Positions 1 through 8,065 of a stretch of 64,000 nucleotides of DNA are shown here, one piece after another. The stretch is from Mycolicibacterium gadium (GTDB lineage Bacteria; Actinomycetota; Actinomycetes; Mycobacteriales; Mycobacteriaceae). Within the stretch, counting starts at the first letter, position 1. Each line of letters opens with the position of its first letter. The notes under the pieces are model-generated. The model ran no database searches. It was not told where the DNA came from and saw only the letters and a program-made list of their open reading frames with translations. Made by a program: the position numbers and the translations under genes. The stretch is from NCBI RefSeq assembly GCF_010728925.1, contig NZ_AP022608.1, forward strand, positions 2,852,001-2,916,000. The letters run 5' to 3'.

Positions 1-1187
1 GCGGTGGGGGTGCCCGGTATCCCGAGAGCCCGAGCGAACCCTTCGGGCACCAGTACGTCGTCGGGGCGGAGGTCGTGCACCGACGCATGGCCGAGTCCCA
101 TCAACGCCGAGTCGATGCCGCCCCGCAGAACGTCGAGCACGTTCTCGACACCCGCCTGCCCATTGGCGGCCAGGCCCCAGAGATACGCCCGCCCGATCAT
201 GACCGCGCGCGCGCCGAGAGCGACGGCCTTCACCACGTCACTGCCACGTCGGATGCCGCCATCGAGCAGCACCTCGACGTCGTCTCCGACGGCGGCGGCG
301 ATCGCCGGCAACGCCCGAATCGACGCAGGCGTGCCGTCGAGGTTGTTACCGCCATGGTTGGACACCGAGATAGCCGAAACACCCGCGTCCACAGCACGTT
401 TGGCGTCGTCGACCCGCATCACGCCCTTGAGCATGAACGGCCCGCCCCACAGCTCGCGCAGCCAGGCGATGTCCTCCCAGGTCGGCGGCGGGGTACCCAT
501 CCATTCGCCGTACGCCGCGAAGAACGGCGGACCGGCCTCGCCGCGCGCAGCCTGATTGGGCACCCGCAGGTTCGGCGGCCGGAAGGTCTTACCCCATTGC
601 CACAGCCAGCCGGGCCTGCTCAGCCCCGTCGGCAGCATCCGCACCGTGGTGCGCAGGTTCATCTCCTCGGGGATCTTGGGGCTCCCCCAGTCCCGGCCGT
701 GCGAGAAGCTCCAGTCGGTGGTGACGATGAGACCGACGGCACCCGCCTGGCGCGCGCGCTCGACCCGCGCCGCGATCGCGTCCCGGCCCCCGAGCCAGTA
801 CACCTGGAAGAAGAGTTTGGGATTGGCGACGATCACCTCTTCGATCGGCTTGCTCGCAAACGACGACAGACCCATCGCGGTTCCTCGGGCGGCCGCGGCC
901 CGCGCGACGGCGGTCTCACCGTCTGGGTGGACGGCCTGCACACCGGTCGGTGATATCACCACCGGCATCGAAATATCCTGGCCCATAACGGTTGTCGCGA
1001 GGTCGCGCTTCTCGGTAGCGCCGATGACGTGCGGCGCGAAGCCCAGCTCGGCGAATGCGTCGACGTTGTCGGCGACGGTGACGCCGCGCTCGCTGGCCGC
1101 GAGCAGCGCCGAGTACACCGGCTTGGGTAGCCGTCGCTTGGCCCGCTCCTGGGCGGCCGCGACAGTCTCGAACCAGATGTCGGCCAT
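1..1187 (-). CDS. mftD: Mycofactocin synthase MftD (FMN-dependent), 3' end cut by window edge
   Basis: FMN enzyme of the lactate/glycolate oxidase fold. In mycofactocin synthesis the family oxidatively deaminates the AHDP intermediate to give the redox-active pre-mycofactocin. The protein starts MADIWFETVA and carries the flavin active-site segment SNHGGNN, the phosphate-binding DGGIRRGSD and the IGRAYLWG stretch near the C-terminus. About 395 codons are visible. By comparison with the roughly 396-residue family, only the last few codons and the stop lie outside the window. The ATG sits 3 bases after the mftC stop with no good ribosome site, so translation is probably coupled to mftC. Older annotations call this family L-lactate dehydrogenase LldD1; the neighbours make MftD the better name. 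Confidence 0.93.
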   Translation of the reverse strand, partial: MADIWFETVAAAQERAKRRLPKPVYSALLAASERGVTVADNVDAFAELGFAPHVIGATEKRDLATTVMGQDISMPVVISPTGVQAVHPDGETAVARAAAARGTAMGLSSFASKPIEEVIVANPKLFFQVYWLGGRDAIAARVERARQAGAVGLIVTTDWSFSHGRDWGSPKIPEEMNLRTTVRMLPTGLSRPGWLWQWGKTFRPPNLRVPNQAARGEAGPPFFAAYGEWMGTPPPTWEDIAWLRELWGGPFMLKGVMRVDDAKRAVDAGVSAISVSNHGGNNLDGTPASIRALPAIAAAVGDDVEVLLDGGIRRGSDVVKAVALGARAVMIGRAYLWGLAANGQAGVENVLDVLRGGIDSALMGLGHASVHDLRPDDVLVPEGFARALGIPGTPT

Positions 1188-1190
1188 GAG

Positions 1191-2375
1191 TTACACCGGG
1201 CTTTCGTTACAGAGTCGGGCAGGAGGCTTGGTCAGCAGTTTCAGCATGACCGGCTGACTACGCGAGTGGTCAACGCTGGACTTGGGCTTGACACGGTCGG
1301 CGGCCAACGCCGGTGCCCCGTAGCCCTGCACACATTCGGGGTCCGGGCCGTCCATCGGCAATCCGGTGAAGAACTTCGCGGCCATGCATCCGCCGCGGCA
1401 GCTGTCGTAGTGACCGCAGCTGCCGCACGCTCCTGCCGACTGCGGCTCACGCAGCTCGCGGAACAGCGGAGCGTTCTTCCACACGTTGTCAAAACCGTTA
1501 TCTGTGAGGATGTTTCCGGCAAGAAAGCGGTCGTGGATAGCGAACGGGCAGGCGTACACGTCGCCGACCGGGTCGATGAGGCACACCACCCGACCCGCCC
1601 CGCACAGGTTCAGGCCCGCCAGCGCGCCGGGCTCGCCCAGACCCGACAGGTGGAAGAACGAGTCACCGGTGAGGACACCGTCCCCCTTGGCCACCAGCCA
1701 GTCGTAGAGCTGCACCTGCTGCTCCGCGGTGGGGTGCAGTTCATCCCACACGTCGGCCCCGCGGCCGGACGGCCGCAGCCGGGTGATCCGCAGCGTGGCA
1801 CCGTAACGCGCTGCCAAGGCGGCGAAATCGTCGAGCTGGTCGACGTTCTCGCGGGTCACCACGACGGAGATCTTCGCGTCCTTGAAGCCCGCGGCGGCGA
1901 GGTTCTCCAACGCCCGGATGGCCATCGCGAACGAGCCCGCTCCCCGGATGGCGTCGTTGACCTCGGCCGTCGCACCGTCCAGCGAGATCTGCACGTCGAC
2001 GTAGTCACTGGCCGCGAGCCGCGCTGCCACCTCGGGTGTGATGCGCACGCCGTTGGTGGAGAACTTCACCCCGACGTGGTGTTCGGTGGCGTAGTCGACG
2101 AGCTCCCAAAAGTCCGACCGCACAGTCGGTTCCCCGCCACCGATGTTCACGTAGAACACCTGCATACGTTCCAGTTCGTCGATGATGTCCTTGCACTGCT
2201 GGGTGGTCAACTCGCGCGGATCACGCTTGCCCGAGGACGACAGGCAGTGCACGCAGGCCAGATTGCAGGCGTAGGTGAGTTCCCACGTCAGGCAGATCGG
2301 CGCATCCAGTCCATGCTCGAACTGCTCGATGAGCCGTGGAACGGGCTGGGCGGCAGGCGATTCCATTGTTGTCAT
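1191..2375 (-). CDS. mftC: Mycofactocin radical SAM maturase MftC
   Basis: Radical SAM enzyme that decarboxylates the C-terminal Tyr of the MftA peptide and cross-links the terminal Val-Tyr pair. It is 394 residues, the usual length. The SAM-cluster cysteines are in CNLACVHC (C37, C41, C44). A GGGEP motif follows, and a cysteine-rich SPASM region lies near the C-terminus (LCGAGRVVC, then CGSCGHYDSCRGGC), where auxiliary iron-sulfur clusters bind. The chosen ATG overlaps the mftB stop as ATGA. A longer reading frame extends upstream into mftB and was rejected because residue 1 here matches where the family begins. Confidence 0.96.
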   Translation of the reverse strand: MTTMESPAAQPVPRLIEQFEHGLDAPICLTWELTYACNLACVHCLSSSGKRDPRELTTQQCKDIIDELERMQVFYVNIGGGEPTVRSDFWELVDYATEHHVGVKFSTNGVRITPEVAARLAASDYVDVQISLDGATAEVNDAIRGAGSFAMAIRALENLAAAGFKDAKISVVVTRENVDQLDDFAALAARYGATLRITRLRPSGRGADVWDELHPTAEQQVQLYDWLVAKGDGVLTGDSFFHLSGLGEPGALAGLNLCGAGRVVCLIDPVGDVYACPFAIHDRFLAGNILTDNGFDNVWKNAPLFRELREPQSAGACGSCGHYDSCRGGCMAAKFFTGLPMDGPDPECVQGYGAPALAADRVKPKSSVDHSRSQPVMLKLLTKPPARLCNESPV

Positions 2376-2671
2376 TGCGGCACCAACATCTTCGATTGAG
2401 CGAGTACGCGAAGGGCGTGAAGGTAGGGGGCCTGCTGCGCATCGTCGACGCCGGCGGCGCGGCAGGCGGACCGGACGTCGGGGTGGTCGGCCAATGTGTT
2501 GACCACCTCGACGATCGTCCGGTTCTTCAAGAACGACAGCTTGCGCGTACCGAAGTGATACAGCAGCGCACCGAACGGCTCGGGCCGTACGGCCACCTGG
2601 GGGTGGAGCCGCCAACTGAGGTCGGGATCGAACGCGATGTCGGTCCCGGTCTCAGCTGCTGACGAGGCCAC
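2372..2671 (-). CDS. mftB: Mycofactocin peptide chaperone MftB
   Basis: A 99-residue RiPP recognition element that binds the MftA leader and presents it to MftC. The conserved core is visible: WRLHPQVAVRPEPFGALLYH, then FGTRKLSFLK and a C-terminal YLHALRVLAQSKMLVP. The GTG start at 2671 begins 2 bases after the mftA stop, so translation is probably coupled. The stop overlaps the mftC start. A longer open frame reaches upstream through mftA in another frame and is not family-like. Confidence 0.92.
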   Translation of the reverse strand: MASSAAETGTDIAFDPDLSWRLHPQVAVRPEPFGALLYHFGTRKLSFLKNRTIVEVVNTLADHPDVRSACRAAGVDDAQQAPYLHALRVLAQSKMLVPQ

Positions 2672-2673
2672 GG

Positions 2674-2772
2674 TCAGTAGACCCCGCACATCCCGTCGAT
2701 CGACACCTCTTCGACCAAGGTCTCGGTGACGAGCTCGTCGCCCGAGGTTTCCGCTGTCTGATTCGGCTCCAC
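2674..2772 (-). CDS. mftA: Mycofactocin precursor peptide MftA
   Basis: A 32-residue ribosomal precursor peptide ending in the diagnostic IDGMCGVY. The last Val-Tyr pair becomes the cofactor core. It begins VEPNQTAETSG from a GTG, followed by the acidic leader LVTETLVEEVS that MftB binds. The GTG at 2772 was chosen because an AGGAAAGG ribosome site ends about 8 bases upstream. A GTG at 2781 would add three residues but sits almost on top of that site. First gene of the mftABCD operon. Confidence 0.94.
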   Translation of the reverse strand: MEPNQTAETSGDELVTETLVEEVSIDGMCGVY

Positions 2773-2878
2773 TATCCGCACCTTTCCTTGACAGGATCTC
2801 GACAAACTGTGATCGAGATCGCAATAATATGGCATCGAGTGCCAGAATGAAAGCCGACCCCCCGGAAAAGGAGCTGAC
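2773..2878. promoter_or_regulatory. Divergent mftA/mftR promoter region with candidate MftR operator
   Basis: An 8-base inverted repeat GATCTCGA (2795-2802) / TCGAGATC (2813-2820) with a 10-base spacer is the best operator candidate. Next to it an AT-rich patch reads TATTAT on the minus strand (2824-2829, with TTTCAT at 2847-2852 and a 17-base gap) and TAATAT on the plus strand (2825-2830). The mftA and mftR -10 boxes would therefore overlap, with the palindrome over the mftA start site. The repeat is seen directly; its role is inferred. Confidence 0.55.
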
Positions 2879-3490
2879 GTGCAACCGGAATCCCAGCACC
2901 GCGTCGGCCGCCGGCGGTCGACGAGCTGGGAACACATCAGCAATGTGGCGATCGATCTGTTCGCCGCCCGCGGGTTCGACGAGGTCAGCGTCGACGACGT
3001 CGCCGAGGCTGCCGGCATCGCGCGGCGCACGCTGTTCCGCTACTACCCGTCCAAGAACGCGCTGCCCTGGGGTGACTTCGAGGCACATCTGGCGCGGATG
3101 CGGGACCTGCTGTCAGATCTCGACCCCGACGTGGGGATCGACGCCGCGTTACGCACTGCGCTGTTGGCATTCAACACATTTGACGACGCGGAGACCGCAC
3201 GGCACCGGCAGCGCATGCGGGTGATCCTGCAGACCGCCGAGCTTCAGGCGTACTCGATGACCATGTACGCGGGCTGGCGCGCAGTCGTCGTCGCCTTCGT
3301 CGCGCGCCGGCTGGGCATGAAGGAAGCCGACGTCGTGCCGCAGACGGTGGCCTGGACCATGCTCGGCGCGGCGCTGTCGGCGTATCAACACTGGTTGGAC
3401 GACGAGTCTGTCTCGCTTGCGCAGGCGCTCGGCGACGCCTTCGACACCGTCAGCGCCGGACTGAAGGCGCTGGACGATCCCGGCCGCTGA
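2879..3490 (+). CDS. mftR: TetR-family regulator of the mycofactocin locus, MftR
   Basis: A 203-residue TetR-family repressor divergent from mftABCD, in the position of the known regulator of this pathway. The N-terminal helix-turn-helix is clear (residues about 20-65, with [20 protein letters not shown] and [14 protein letters not shown]). The C-terminal helical half is the ligand domain. Published work on MftR reports acyl-CoA sensing, which cannot be confirmed here. The GTG start has an AAGGAG ribosome site 5 bases upstream (aaaaggagctgac). Confidence 0.9.
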   Translation: MQPESQHRVGRRRSTSWEHISNVAIDLFAARGFDEVSVDDVAEAAGIARRTLFRYYPSKNALPWGDFEAHLARMRDLLSDLDPDVGIDAALRTALLAFNTFDDAETARHRQRMRVILQTAELQAYSMTMYAGWRAVVVAFVARRLGMKEADVVPQTVAWTMLGAALSAYQHWLDDESVSLAQALGDAFDTVSAGLKALDDPGR

Positions 3491-3544
3491 AAAGATTTCC
3501 GATTCGGGCGTCGGAGTTCGGGCCTCCGCGGCGACGATAAGGGT

Positions 3545-4069
3545 GTGAGCGCCGAACCGGATGGCAACGACGCTCCGCGGCAGCTACTGGCGATGTACGA
3601 CGAATCGATGCCGGTCGTGTACGGGTATTTCGTCCGGCGCTGCAGCGACCGCGGAACGGCCGAAGACCTGACGTCGGACACGTTCCTGGCGGCGATGGAT
3701 GCCGCTCGCAAGGACGTGCCCCCGCCGATGACGTTGCCGTGGCTGCTCGGAGTGGCGCGCCACAAGCTGGCGGATCACTACCGCCGTCGCCACGACCGGT
3801 TCAACATCCCGGTCGCCGAACTGCCCGAGACTGTCGACCCGGGCGACGACTGGGATGCCGAGCTCGACCGCATCGTCGCGGAGGCCGTCATGGCCAAACT
3901 GCCCGAGCACCATCGCACCGTGCTGGCGTTGCGCTACATGGATGACTGTTCCGTGCCCGAGTGCGCGGAGTTGATCGGACGGACCGTCCACGCCACCGAG
4001 GCGTTGCTGGTGCGGGCGCGACGAGCCTTCAGAGCCCACTATCCGGAGCCGGAAGGAGGGAAGTCGTGA
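3545..4069 (+). CDS. ECF RNA polymerase sigma factor
   Basis: A 174-residue ECF-type sigma-70 factor. Region 2 covers the first half (AEDLTSDTFLAAMDAARKD, then PWLLGVARHKLADHYRRR). Region 4 is LPEHHRTVLALRYMDDCSVPECAELIG followed by the recognition helix. No long C-terminal extension is present. Its TGA overlaps the GTG of the next gene, so the downstream VOC protein is made with it and is a plausible partner or controller. No classical membrane anti-sigma gene is adjacent. Confidence 0.88.
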   Translation: MSAEPDGNDAPRQLLAMYDESMPVVYGYFVRRCSDRGTAEDLTSDTFLAAMDAARKDVPPPMTLPWLLGVARHKLADHYRRRHDRFNIPVAELPETVDPGDDWDAELDRIVAEAVMAKLPEHHRTVLALRYMDDCSVPECAELIGRTVHATEALLVRARRAFRAHYPEPEGGKS

Positions 4070-5358
4070 ACGACGGCATCAACAACAGCCACGATCCGCT
4101 GACCGTGCTGCACGGTGATGAGCTTGTCGCCCAACCAGATCCGGCGTTCGCGGCGCGGCTGCGCGCACGCCTGGAAAGCGCGCTGAACCTGCCCAATCGA
4201 ACCCGAGGAGTTGACATGAGCGGCACCGATACCGCGATAGCCGAACTGGCCGAACCCACCACGTCCTCCGCCGTGCCCCGATCGGCGGCGCTGCCATATC
4301 TCTCAGTGGCCAACGCTCGCGAAGCCATCGACTGGTACGTCGACGTGCTGGGCGCCACCGTGGTCGGCGAACCCGTCGTGATGGATGACGGCCGCATCGG
4401 TCATGCCGAGCTAACACTTGGCGGCGGCATGTTCTATCTCGCCGACGAGTATCCGGAGATCGGCATGAAAGCCCCGGCTCCGCAGGCTGTTTCAGTCATG
4501 CTCGTGATCGCTGTCGCCGACACCGACATCGCGGTGGAGCGGGCCCGCGACCGCGGTGCCACCGTACGTCAGGAAACCCGCGAGGCTCACGGTTCGCGCA
4601 ACGCCGCGATCATCGACCCGTTCGGGCATTGCTGGTCGCTCAATGGCCCGACGACCGGCGCGGCGGTCACCATCCAGCACGGTGATGTCGGTTACGTCTC
4701 GGTGTGGGCGCCGGACGCCGAGCGGGCGGCGGCCTTCTACGGTCATGTGCTGGGCTGGGAATTCGACCGCGCCACCGGTCAGGTCACCAACACCAAGCAG
4801 CGCATCGGCATCTACAGCGTCGACAGCCGACAAGGCATGCTGTGCAGCTATGCCGTAAACGATCTCGAAGCAGCACGACAAGCGATCGTGGCCGCCGGCG
4901 GGACAGCCGGTGACGTGCGCGACTTCGACTTCGGCTCAGTGCTGGACGCCACCGACCCGTCAGGCGCGGCGTTCGCGGTGTTCGAGCCTGCACCGGGAAT
5001 CGCGCGGCCGGAGCTGAATGGCTCTGGGCCAGGCGAGCTTTCGTATATCACCTACGAGGCGCCGGACTCGCGCGCGTTCCGGGCGTTCTACAGCGGGCTG
5101 CTGTTCTGGTCGTTCGAGCCGGGTCGCATCGACGACGGCTGGCAGATTCAGCACACCCACCCGATGGCCGGCGTCGCCGGCGGCAGCACGCAGTCGGTCA
5201 CGGTGCCGATGTGGACCGTCGCCGACGTCCACGCGGCCGTGGCGAGGGTCCGCGAGGCCGGGGGCACCGTGATCGAGGAGCCGTCGACGCAGGCGTACGG
5301 CCAATCGGCACAGTGCACCGACGACCAGGGCACGCGGTTCTATCTCGGCCAGTTCTGA
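4066..5358 (+). CDS. Three-domain VOC (glyoxalase/bleomycin-resistance fold) protein coupled to the sigma factor
   Basis: From the GTG overlapping the sigma-factor stop this is 430 residues. An N-terminal segment of about 48 residues (with PDPAFAARLRARLESALNLP) precedes three VOC domains at roughly 75-195, 200-310 and 320-430. The domains begin LPYLSVANAREAIDWYVDVLG, VGYVSVWAPDAERAAAFYGHVLG and LSYITYEAPDSRAFRAFYSGLL. An internal ATG at 4216 has its own strong GAGGAG site 5 bases upstream and would give a 380-residue protein without the N-terminal segment. Both products are possible. The chemistry is unknown. Confidence 0.8.
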   Translation: MNDGINNSHDPLTVLHGDELVAQPDPAFAARLRARLESALNLPNRTRGVDMSGTDTAIAELAEPTTSSAVPRSAALPYLSVANAREAIDWYVDVLGATVVGEPVVMDDGRIGHAELTLGGGMFYLADEYPEIGMKAPAPQAVSVMLVIAVADTDIAVERARDRGATVRQETREAHGSRNAAIIDPFGHCWSLNGPTTGAAVTIQHGDVGYVSVWAPDAERAAAFYGHVLGWEFDRATGQVTNTKQRIGIYSVDSRQGMLCSYAVNDLEAARQAIVAAGGTAGDVRDFDFGSVLDATDPSGAAFAVFEPAPGIARPELNGSGPGELSYITYEAPDSRAFRAFYSGLLFWSFEPGRIDDGWQIQHTHPMAGVAGGSTQSVTVPMWTVADVHAAVARVREAGGTVIEEPSTQAYGQSAQCTDDQGTRFYLGQF

Positions 5359-5364
5359 CAGATT

Positions 5365-5417
5365 GCGATTTCGGTGCGCATACAGTCGCTCAGTGAACGT
5401 TTGCGCACCGAAATCGC
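5365..5417. terminator. Convergent-gene hairpin, perfect 16-bp stem
   Basis: The arms are 5365-5380 (gcgatttcggtgcgca) and 5402-5417, with a 21-base loop. The hairpin lies between the VOC gene and the oppositely facing ferredoxin reductase and can serve both strands. Its sequence is unrelated to the AGACGC hairpin family found elsewhere in the window. Confidence 0.65.
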
Positions 5418-5420
5418 TGA

Positions 5421-6596
5421 TTAACCGAGGACGTCGGCGATGGGTGCGCCCGCCGCGATCTTGGAGCGGGCCTTCATGACCTTTCCCGGCATGCCGCCGC
5501 CCACCACTCCGGCGACGATGCCGTCGCGCTCGTAATACGCCAGGAACTTGCGGCCGTCGTCCTCGACGACGTGCACGACGTCGTCGGCCTCGGGCTCGCC
5601 GAGGCACTGGATCTTGACGTCGTACTGGTCGCTCCAGAAGTACGGCACCGACACCGTCGACGGCGCGTCCTGGCCCAGCATCGCGGGCACCAGCACTCGT
5701 GCCTGGTCGGCGACGTTGCTCCAATGTTCCACGCGCACTTGGTGGCCAAGGGTGTGGCGCCACGACGCGACGTCGCCGATCGCCCACACATGAGGTGCGC
5801 TCGACCGGCCACGGTCATCGCAGACGATCCCGTTGTCGATCTCAAGGCCGCTGCCGTCGAGCCACCCGGTGGCCGGATGCGAACCGATACCGACCACGAC
5901 GAGATCAGCCTCGAGTTCGGTGCCGTCGCCCAGGACCACCCTCTCGACCCGCTCGGATCCGCTGACCTCCGACACCCCGACGCCGCATCGCACGTCGACG
6001 CCCTCGGCGCGGTGCAGCCGGGCGACCAACTCGCCGATCTGTCCGCCGAGTACCGATGCCAGCGGCGACGGCTGCGGCTCCACCAGGACGACGTCGACAC
6101 CCATGCCGCGCAGGCTCGCCGCGACCTCGCACCCGATGAAACCCGCACCGACCACGACGGCTCGTGTCGCCGAGCCCGCCTCCGCGCGCAACGCAAGGCT
6201 TTCGTCGAAGTTGCGGAGGACGTGGATCCCCTTGAGATCCGGGAACGACGGGATGCGCTTGGGCACCAGACCGGTGGCGATGATCAGCTCGTCGTAGGGC
6301 AACTCGGTGCCGTCGGCGAGCGTCAGCGTCTTGGCCGCGGTGTCGACCGACCGGGCTCCGCTGCCGAGCAACACGGTGATGTCGTTCTCTTCGTAGAACT
6401 CGGCGGGCTTGAGCGTGACATCGTCGGTCTCGGCGCGCAGCACTTCTTTCGACAGTGGCGGCCGGTCGTACGGCAGATGATCCTCGTCGCTGACGATGGT
6501 GACCGGTCCGGCGTACTCGGAACGTCGGAGCTGTTCAGCGGTGCGGGCGGCGGCCAGACCGCCGCCGACGATGACTACTCCCCCAGTGGTGGACAT
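5421..6596 (-). CDS. NAD(P)/FAD-dependent ferredoxin reductase
   Basis: Flavoprotein of the ferredoxin/rubredoxin reductase type, 391 residues from the ATG that gives MSTTGGVVIVGGG. It has an FAD-binding GGGLAAARTAEQLR at the N-terminus, an NAD(P)-binding VVVGAGFIGCEVAASL mid-protein and the second FAD motif VWAIGDVASW. The final 90 residues have the reductase C-terminal (iron-sulfur partner) domain character. No ferredoxin or P450 gene is next to it. By gene order it corresponds to the reductase between the mycofactocin genes and tuf in M. tuberculosis (Rv0688 as I recall). Confidence 0.88.
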   Translation of the reverse strand: MSTTGGVVIVGGGLAAARTAEQLRRSEYAGPVTIVSDEDHLPYDRPPLSKEVLRAETDDVTLKPAEFYEENDITVLLGSGARSVDTAAKTLTLADGTELPYDELIIATGLVPKRIPSFPDLKGIHVLRNFDESLALRAEAGSATRAVVVGAGFIGCEVAASLRGMGVDVVLVEPQPSPLASVLGGQIGELVARLHRAEGVDVRCGVGVSEVSGSERVERVVLGDGTELEADLVVVGIGSHPATGWLDGSGLEIDNGIVCDDRGRSSAPHVWAIGDVASWRHTLGHQVRVEHWSNVADQARVLVPAMLGQDAPSTVSVPYFWSDQYDVKIQCLGEPEADDVVHVVEDDGRKFLAYYERDGIVAGVVGGGMPGKVMKARSKIAAGAPIADVLG

Positions 6597-6641
6597 GCGC
6601 AGATTTTGCACGATGGCTCCCGCGAATTGTCCGCCACCCCG

Positions 6642-7088
6642 TCAGCTGCGGTCCCTATCGATGATGTTGGTCAGCACGACGATGCTTTCGCTGCGTTCGA
6701 CGTCGGCGGCCGAGCGAATGCGCTCCAGCGCTTCTTCCAGATGCCGCATGTCTCGTGCGAGCACGTGCAGGATCGCGTCGGCCGTCCCGGTGACGGTGGC
6801 CGCGCCGATCACCTCGGGGATGTCAATCCAGGCCGCGCGCAACCGTTCTGGCGTAATCGTGCCGTGGCGGAACACCTGCACGTACGCCTCGGTGTTCCAA
6901 CCGAGCGCGCTGCGGTCCACCACCGTGGTGAAGCCCCGAATGACGCCGTTGTCGAGCAGTCGATCGACCCTGCGTTTCACGGCAGGCGCCGACAGGCTCA
7001 CCCGTTCGCCGATCTCGGCGTACGTGGCACGCGCATCGTTGGCGAGCTCGGCCAGAATGCGCTCGTCTGTCTGGTCCAGACGGTCCAT
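6642..7088 (-). CDS. Lrp/AsnC-family transcriptional regulator
   Basis: A 148-residue Lrp/AsnC protein. It has an N-terminal helix-turn-helix (DERILAELANDARATYAEIGERVSLSAPAVKRRVDRL) and a C-terminal effector (RAM) domain with the usual V-TGTAD-ILHV segment. It is divergent from the DDAH-rocD-rocE genes, the arrangement of Rv2324 in M. tuberculosis, so it probably controls them in response to arginine or ornithine. The second of two adjacent ATGs (7088) was chosen because GGAGG lies 5 bases upstream; 7091 is too close to that site. Confidence 0.9.
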   Translation of the reverse strand: MDRLDQTDERILAELANDARATYAEIGERVSLSAPAVKRRVDRLLDNGVIRGFTTVVDRSALGWNTEAYVQVFRHGTITPERLRAAWIDIPEVIGAATVTGTADAILHVLARDMRHLEEALERIRSAADVERSESIVVLTNIIDRDRS

Positions 7089-7141
7089 CATCACCTCCAC
7101 GCAACAAATCACCGATATCCTAGCTTCTGCACAATGAATCA

Positions 7142-7155
7142 TGCGTTAATACGCA
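7142..7155. promoter_or_regulatory. Candidate Lrp/AsnC operator (TGCGT-TAAT-ACGCA palindrome)
   Basis: A perfect 5-base inverted repeat around an AT centre, in the 113-base gap between the Lrp gene and the divergent DDAH-like gene. It sits just upstream of the DDAH-like gene's -35 box. Flanking AATCA and TGATT extend the dyad imperfectly. This fits Lrp-type sites, which are short AT-centred dyads; the function is inferred. Confidence 0.45.
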
Positions 7156-7166
7156 AGAGACGGTGA

Positions 7167-7202
7167 TTGATTGCAAAAATTCTGGGCCATATCGTTGATT
7201 TA
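7167..7202 (+). promoter_or_regulatory. Leaderless promoter of the DDAH-like gene
   Basis: TTGATT (7167-7172), a 17-base spacer and TATCGT (7190-7195) place the transcription start on the A of the ATG at 7202. No ribosome site precedes that ATG, which supports a leaderless mRNA, a common arrangement in mycobacteria. Confidence 0.65.
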
Positions 7203-8065
7203 TGACGATTGCAGATGTCGCCGCCGCCCCACGCAGGCGCCCCGGCGCCGACGTACCGCCAGAACGTGTGCCCTCGATACGGCGCTACGCCATGACGGCG
7301 CCGACGTTCTTCACCGTCGAGTACGCGATCAACCCGTGGATGGACACCTCGGTGGCTGTGGACACCCACCTCGCGTTCAACCAGTGGGAAACCCTGCGGC
7401 AGACGTACAAGGAACTCGGCCACGCTGTCGAGTTGATCGAACCCATCGTCGGGCTTCCCGACATGGTCTACGCCGCCAACGGCGGAATGATGGTGAACGG
7501 CAAGGCCGTCACCGCTCGATTCACCTATCCGCAGCGCGCCGGCGAGTCCGCCGCGTATGCCGAATGGATGACCCGCCACGGCTATCGCCCCGCCGACACC
7601 CGGCACACGAACGAAGGCCAGGGAGACCTGCTGGTCGTCGGTTCGATCGTGTTGGCGGGTTACGGCTTTCGCACGCAACGGCAGGCACATGACGAAATAG
7701 CGGCCATCCTGCAGATGCCTGTCGTCAGCCTCGAACTCGTCGATCCGCGCTTCTATCACCTCGACACCGCGCTCGCCGTGCTCGACGCCACCACGATCGC
7801 GTACTACCCACCCGCATTCAGCGACCCGTCCAGGACCAAACTGCTCGAGCTCTTCCCCGACGCCATCGAGGTGGGCAGTGCCGATGCCTACGTCCTTGGC
7901 CTCAACGCGGTGTCCGACGGTCTCAACGTGGTGTTGCCCGCCGCGGCGACCGGCTTCACCGAACAATTGCGCACCGCCGGCTTCCGGCCCATCGGCATCG
8001 ATCTGTCAGAGCTGCTCAAGGGCGGCGGATCCGTCAAATGCTGCACATTGGAGGTGCATCCGTGA
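7202..8065 (+). CDS. Dimethylarginine dimethylaminohydrolase-like (amidinotransferase-fold) hydrolase
   Basis: A 287-residue guanidine-modifying enzyme of the DDAH/arginine-deiminase superfamily. It hydrolyses the guanidine group of arginine or a methylated arginine. The substrate-loop EGQGDLL, catalytic His in FYHLDTALAVLD and catalytic Cys near the C-terminus (KCCTLEV, C280) are visible. It opens a GTGA-overlapped operon with ornithine aminotransferase and a permease, the Rv2323c-Rv2320c layout of M. tuberculosis. True DDAH would release citrulline. Because the next enzyme consumes ornithine, an arginine dihydrolase-type reaction is also possible. Confidence 0.82.
   Translation: MTIADVAAAPRRRPGADVPPERVPSIRRYAMTAPTFFTVEYAINPWMDTSVAVDTHLAFNQWETLRQTYKELGHAVELIEPIVGLPDMVYAANGGMMVNGKAVTARFTYPQRAGESAAYAEWMTRHGYRPADTRHTNEGQGDLLVVGSIVLAGYGFRTQRQAHDEIAAILQMPVVSLELVDPRFYHLDTALAVLDATTIAYYPPAFSDPSRTKLLELFPDAIEVGSADAYVLGLNAVSDGLNVVLPAAATGFTEQLRTAGFRPIGIDLSELLKGGGSVKCCTLEVHP

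Noticed and set aside
2788..2793. TTGACA upstream of mftR that looks like a consensus -35
   Set aside because: No -10 box at 16-19 bases on the plus strand; the nearest AT-rich box is 31 bases away.
4201..4218. Possible frameshift or gene boundary inside the VOC protein
   Set aside because: The internal ATG with GAGGAG is in frame with the upstream GTG reading, so it is an alternative start, not a break.
7139..7966. A 275-codon minus-strand frame opposite the DDAH-like gene
   Set aside because: Its length and composition are explained by the opposite gene, which has all catalytic residues.
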